Assembly (NCBI RefSeq): GCF_000282035.1
Contig: NZ_AKKA01000107.1
Coordinates: 1-64,000 of the forward strand
DNA from: Rhizobium sp. CF122
Lineage (GTDB): Bacteria > Pseudomonadota > Alphaproteobacteria > Rhizobiales > Rhizobiaceae
Length of the DNA: 64,000 bases
Direction: 5' to 3'
In this document: positions 60,380 through 64,000 of the stretch, piece by piece
Layout: the number at the start of each line of letters is the position of its first letter
Numbering within the stretch: position 1 is the first letter of the stretch
Made by a program: the position numbers and the translations under genes
Notes under the pieces: generated by a model
The model's database searches: none
The model's input: the letters and a program-made list of their open reading frames with translations, nothing else
What the model was told of the DNA's origin: nothing

Positions 60380-61279
60380 GTGGCGCGTGACAACATCCAG
60401 GACATTGCCGCTTTTCTGATCGTGGCGCGGGAGCGGAGCTTCACCCGCGCGGCGGCAAAGATCGGGGTGTCGCAGTCGGCGCTGAGCCAAACCCTGCGAG
60501 GTCTGGAAGAGCGGCTCGGCATCCGTCTGCTGACCCGGAACACGCGCGGCGTCTCCCCGACAGAGGCGGGCGAGCTGCTGCTCCAGTCGGTCGGACCGCA
60601 CTTCGACGGGATCAACTCCGGGATCGCGGCCCTGAGCGGCCTCAAGGAGAAGCCTTCGGGGACGGTGAGGATCACCGCCGACCAGCATGCCGCAGAGGAT
60701 GTGCTCTGGCCCGCCCTGGACCCGTTCCTTCCGGAGTTCCCCGACATCAAGGTCGAGATCGTCATCGACTACGGCCTCACGGACATCGTCGCCGAACAGT
60801 ACGATGCGGGCGTCCGGATCGGTGAGGTGATCGCCAAGGACATGATCGCCGTTCCCATCGGACCGAACATGCGCATGATCGTCGTCGGCGCCCCGAGATA
60901 TCTTGCAGCCCACGGCGTGCCGCATACCCCTCAGGAGCTGACGAACCACAACTGCATAAACCTCCGCCTTCCTACCTATGGGGGGCTTTATGCGTGGGAG
61001 TTCGAGAAGGACGGCAGGGAGCTGAACGTCCGCGTCGAGGGCCAGCTCATGTTCAACAGCGTCGGCATGATCATCACGGCGGCACTCGCCGGGCACGGTC
61101 TGGCCTATGTCCCGGAAAACCGCGTCAGAGGCCACCTCGAGGAGAACCGGTTGACGGTGCTGCTCGACGATTATTGCCAGCCTTTCTCAGGCTACCACCT
61201 TTACTACCCTAGCCGCCGTCAGTTGACGCCCGCGTTCACCGCGGTCGTCAATGCACTCCGTTACCGCCACTCGCAGTAG
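60380..61279 (+). CDS. LysR-family regulator divergent from the aldo/keto reductase operon
   Basis: A 299-residue LysR protein with GTG start (ARDNIQDIAAFLIV). Winged helix SFTRAAAKIGVSQSALSQTL; effector domain with the SGTVRITADQHAAEDVLWPAL region of the CrgA-like group. The 99-bp divergent promoter holds its likely site. Confidence 0.88.
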   Translation: MARDNIQDIAAFLIVARERSFTRAAAKIGVSQSALSQTLRGLEERLGIRLLTRNTRGVSPTEAGELLLQSVGPHFDGINSGIAALSGLKEKPSGTVRITADQHAAEDVLWPALDPFLPEFPDIKVEIVIDYGLTDIVAEQYDAGVRIGEVIAKDMIAVPIGPNMRMIVVGAPRYLAAHGVPHTPQELTNHNCINLRLPTYGGLYAWEFEKDGRELNVRVEGQLMFNSVGMIITAALAGHGLAYVPENRVRGHLEENRLTVLLDDYCQPFSGYHLYYPSRRQLTPAFTAVVNALRYRHSQ

Positions 61280-61609
61280 CGCGACCGTAGCTTTGACGAC
61301 AGAAGAGGGTTCATATGCACGGAGAATTGCGGCAATCAGAACTTTTGAATGACCGCTGTTGGCGCTTCGCAGACGAGACGTTCGTGGGCATTCGGCCGAC
61401 GCGAACAAGCGGAAATCGGGATTTCACACGCCCTTGACGAACAGACGCCGCTGAGGCGTCTCCGACTCCACCACGAATCCTTCACGCCGCTACTAAAACG
61501 CCCAAGTTGTTGAATCCTGCGTGGGAATTCATGGGCGGCTCTTTCATAGGTTCGATATGCGGCGCCCAACATGCTGGGTTAACCGTCCAGGCTGGACCGG
61601 CTACTCTTC
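61280..61609. other. Gap without recognised gene
   Basis: Small frames on both strands have no family content and no RBS. No terminator hairpin seen. Confidence 0.5.
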
Positions 61610-62518
61610 CTATTCGTCGGTCTCGTCCGCCTTGGGCGTGGTGCTGAAGAGGTTCTTGAGCGCATTGGTCTTGGATTTTTGCGCCTTGCTCATCTTCAAC
61701 GCGCGAGTGGCGGCCTTGGCCTGTTCCAACATCATTTCGATCTGGATCTGCTGGATCTCGGTCAGTCGTTCCCACTGCCGGTTCAACAGGTGATCGACCT
61801 TTTCATGCAGGTGCCGGATTTCCAGCTCGGCCTTGAGATTGACCTTATAGTCGTTAAGCGCCCGCAACCGATCCTTTGCTTCCTGGCGGCGCTGGCTCAT
61901 CATGATGATCGGCGCCTGCAGGGCGGCAATGGTCGAAAGGATAAGGTTTAGCAGGATGAAAGGATAGACGTCGAAAGCTTCCTTCTCGCCAAGCACCACG
62001 TTGATACCCATCCAGACGGCGAGGAACAAGCAGAAGGAGATGATGAAGCTCCAGCTTCCGCCGAAGACTGCGACGACATCGGCAACACGATCGCCGAGTG
62101 AACGGTGTTCCTCGTAGTCCTCCTCGATGTTTTCGGCGAGCGTGTCGTGGCTCTTCAGGCTCTCGACGACTTCGTCCTCAAGGTTGGAGAGCTCGCCGCG
62201 TTCGTCGCGCAGCAGTTCGGCAATGTACTGGCCGCGATAGTCATCGACCACCTTGCGACTGATGTAGTCGTCCGAGCGGAGGCCGGGGTGTTTCTGCCGC
62301 ACGAAATCTGCGAGCGAGGGGCGCATATCGTCAAAATGGATCGCATCCTTCTTCTTCAGTGCGGCGCCCGTGATCGCGTCCACCAGCTTGACTGACTTTG
62401 CCTTGGCCTGAGCCAGGCTCTTGGTATAGTCATCCATCTCGACGGTCGCGGCCTCTCCGTGCCCGGCGTCGAAATCGACGATTTCTCCTGCGAAATCCAG
62501 GGGCTTCTCTTCTGCCAT
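61610..62518 (-). CDS. DUF1003 membrane protein
   Basis: A 302-residue protein from MAEEKPLDFAGEI (62518) with GAGGA upstream; a frame to 62578 adds 20 residues. DUF1003 core: DRVADVVAVFGGSWSFI, two membrane helices (IISFCLFLAVWMGINVVLG; YPFILLNLILSTIAALQAPI) and IIMMSQRRQEAKDRLRALNDY, then coiled coil. N-terminal 110 residues are cytoplasmic and charged. Function unknown; often stress- or metal-associated in annotation. Confidence 0.85.
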   Translation of the reverse strand: MAEEKPLDFAGEIVDFDAGHGEAATVEMDDYTKSLAQAKAKSVKLVDAITGAALKKKDAIHFDDMRPSLADFVRQKHPGLRSDDYISRKVVDDYRGQYIAELLRDERGELSNLEDEVVESLKSHDTLAENIEEDYEEHRSLGDRVADVVAVFGGSWSFIISFCLFLAVWMGINVVLGEKEAFDVYPFILLNLILSTIAALQAPIIMMSQRRQEAKDRLRALNDYKVNLKAELEIRHLHEKVDHLLNRQWERLTEIQQIQIEMMLEQAKAATRALKMSKAQKSKTNALKNLFSTTPKADETDE

Positions 62519-62729
62519 CTGCTGATCCTCGTTCCCGATTCGCCCATCTAGCCATCGATTCGAACAGGATTGTGACATTCATCTCCGCGCAAATTTAGGG
62601 GCCCGATGGTTGCTCCAGCTGAGATCGAAAAGACAGCCCGCCTTTAAAGACGCATAGCGGATGGTCTTTCGCTCTATTCGTTTTCGATTCCTGGGCAATG
62701 GCAGGAATGGCGCCGCCACGGCGTTGCGG

Positions 62730-62873
62730 CTAGCAAATGCCACCACGCGTCTGATGAAAACGAAGGGACGGCGGCGAGCCATCGTCGCTGTTGCCCGCAA
62801 AATTGCCGTCGTGCTCCATCCCATGTGGGTCGATGGTACCGAGTTCCGGTTCGGATCGGAGGCTGCAGCATGA
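62730..62873 (+). pseudogene. IS110-like transposase C-terminal fragment
   Basis: GRRRAIVAVARKIAVVLHPM followed by WVDGTEFRFGSEAAA is the terminal segment of IS110-family transposases. Nothing N-terminal remains. A different IS110 type from the fragment at 7245-7509. Confidence 0.65.
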
Positions 62874-62981
62874 TTTAACACAGCCCTCGAAACCGATCCC
62901 GGCAGGATCGTCCCATGCGGACGACGGGATGGATAAAGCCGTTTGTGTCCGCTGCGCTTCGAGCGCGTCCCAAAGAGGCTT

Positions 62982-63020
62982 TCCAGACCCTGATCCCATG
63001 CATGCGTGCAGCGGCTCCAA
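62982..63020 (+). repeat. 39-bp dispersed repeat, copy 2
   Basis: Identical to 18675-18713. It lies 109 bp after the IS110 fragment; flanking bases differ from those of copy 1 immediately outside the repeat. Confidence 0.8.
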
Positions 63021-63285
63021 ACGCAAAGGGGCCAATAGACTGCGAAGAGAAGCGTGACCCGCGTGAACGATCAGGCCAACGACGATCAAAAAAGTGCTTG
63101 ACCCAAATGCCCGATTAGAGAAGCGGACGCTCGTTGGCCGCGCCTTTCGAGCCGACTTATTTTTGCGTCGTATGTTGCAGCCATGCACTTGCGCCGACAT
63201 ACGGACTCTTTCATCGTCCTTGCAGCATGCGACCTGGGGTGTCCTGCATGGCTCCGCCGGTTTTAGAACAACTGCAGGTAGGAGC
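63021..63285. other. Intergenic region before the edge gene
   Basis: No gene recognised in 265 bp; likely promoter region of the outer-membrane protein gene. Confidence 0.5.
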
Positions 63286-64000
63286 ATGACTGTGGCATCA
63301 GGTTCACTAAAATCCTTGAGTTACGCCGTCCTTCTGACCTCCGTAGCCGCATCGGCTCATGCCCAATCCAGCGAAGAATTGGCGAAGAAGCTCTCAAACC
63401 CAATTGCCTCGCTGATTAGTGTTCCATTCCAATTCAACTACGACCAAGGCTACGGACCGCAGGATGGCGACCATGCTACTCTGAATATCCAACCTGTAAT
63501 TCCGTTCTCGCTAAATGAAGACTGGAACCTGATTTCGCGCACAATCCTGCCTGTGACCTGGCAAGATGATATCGCTGGACCGTCGGGAGAGCAGTTTGGC
63601 CTCGGTGACACGCTGCAGAGTTTCTTCCTGTCGCCTGCCAAACCAACCGAAAATGGAATCATCTGGGGCGTTGGCCCGGTGTTCCTGCTTCCCACAGCAA
63701 CCGACGAGTTCCTCGGAAGCGGAAAGTGGGGCGCTGGTCCAACCGGCGTTGCTCTGAAGCAAGACGGGCCATGGACCTTCGGAATACTGGCCAACCACGT
63801 ATGGTCGTTCGCGGGGCAGAGCGACCGGGCTGACGTCAGTTCGACATTCCTGCAACCCTTCATCTCTTATACGACGCACGAGGCATGGACGTTCTCGTTG
63901 AACACCGAGAGTACATACGACTGGGAAAATGATGAGTGGTCAATCCCGATTAACTTTCAGGTCTCAAAGGTGGTGAAGTTCGGCGAACAGCCCGTGAGCT
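63286..64000 (+). CDS. Predicted outer-membrane or transporter-like beta-barrel protein, partial
   Basis: An open frame of 238 codons that runs off the window. ATG 63286 is 1 nt past GGAG; the GTG at 63292 has better spacing (7 nt). Residues 1-27 form a signal peptide (SYAVLLTSVAASAHA). Then alternating aromatic strands: SVPFQFNYDQGYGPQDGDHA, LNIQPVIPFSLNEDWNLISR, TILPVTWQDDI, GPVFLLPTATDEFLGSGKWG, QPFISYTTHEAWTFSLNTES. This is the layout of the proteobacterial 'transporter' beta-barrel group with an N-terminal LANPIASLISVPFQ-like signature. Function unknown. Confidence 0.75.
   Translation, partial: MTVASGSLKSLSYAVLLTSVAASAHAQSSEELAKKLSNPIASLISVPFQFNYDQGYGPQDGDHATLNIQPVIPFSLNEDWNLISRTILPVTWQDDIAGPSGEQFGLGDTLQSFFLSPAKPTENGIIWGVGPVFLLPTATDEFLGSGKWGAGPTGVALKQDGPWTFGILANHVWSFAGQSDRADVSSTFLQPFISYTTHEAWTFSLNTESTYDWENDEWSIPINFQVSKVVKFGEQPVS

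Noticed and set aside
59303..61135. 610-residue version of the aldo/keto reductase
   Set aside because: The N-terminal extension is antisense to the LysR gene at 60380; a standard 325-residue AKR starts at 60280.
1..64000. tRNA, rRNA and known riboswitch genes
   Set aside because: No cloverleaf with conserved T-loop, no rRNA-like stretch and no recognisable riboswitch core was seen by reading; a tRNAscan or Infernal search would be decisive.

Overview
The window reads as accessory DNA of an alphaproteobacterium of the order Hyphomicrobiales, most likely a Rhizobiaceae (Rhizobium, Agrobacterium/Allorhizobium or Ensifer type) replicon such as a plasmid or chromid. The reasons are the density of ABC uptake systems with LysR, GntR, ROK and LacI regulators, a tartrate operon laid out like ttuABCDE of Agrobacterium vitis, pectin- and rhamnose-directed glycosidases, and scattered fragments of IS110-, IS1182- and IS6-like elements. 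No rRNA, tRNA, CRISPR array, phage module or replication gene was recognised. All family assignments are from reading the sequence, not from database searches.

Layout. 0.1-5.3 kb: a DUF1643 gene and a minus-strand operon of a glycine-betaine-type Rieske oxygenase, its reductase and a DddP-like M24 protein, with a divergent LysR gene. 5.3-8.1 kb: a DUF4143 ATPase unit with a 23-bp-period repeat array, then IS110 debris and the tail of a lost FAD oxidase. 8.1-18.5 kb: a GntR-led operon with a DapA-family lyase, aldehyde dehydrogenase, FAD oxidase, ProU-type importer, proline-racemase-family protein and GATase1-AraC regulator, which resembles catabolism of hydroxyproline or a proline betaine. 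18.5-23.8 kb: a decaying tartrate operon (ttuB and ttuC intact, ttuD frameshifted, ttuE internally deleted) with divergent ttuA. 24-34.3 kb: a ROK-controlled oligosaccharide regulon (GH28, ABC importer, six-hairpin glycosidase, ROK sugar kinase, ROK repressor, ABC ATPase) tied together by four copies of one operator-like palindrome. 34.4-36.6 kb: a large membrane-anchored protein of unknown function.

37.0-45.2 kb holds the most interesting locus. It is an eight-gene, tightly overlapping minus-strand operon: a free-standing Rieske protein, a Rieske-type oxygenase catalytic subunit without Fe-S ligands, a GST-like protein, an 8-oxoguanine/guanine-deaminase-like amidohydrolase and a BMP-type nucleobase/nucleoside importer. 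The split Rieske pair plus GST recalls the NdmC/NdmD/NdmE complex that N7-demethylates methylxanthines, so the locus may take up, demethylate and deaminate a methylated purine.

46.4-54.0 kb: a LacI-controlled alpha-L-rhamnosidase with its own complete ABC importer. 54.3-61.3 kb: an arginase-fold protein lacking one metal ligand, two ArsR-SRPBCC pairs around a collapsed ribD/integrase junction, and an ABM-SDR-aldo/keto reductase operon with divergent LysR. 61.6-64.0 kb: a DUF1003 membrane protein, IS110 debris and the start of an outer-membrane protein that runs off the window.
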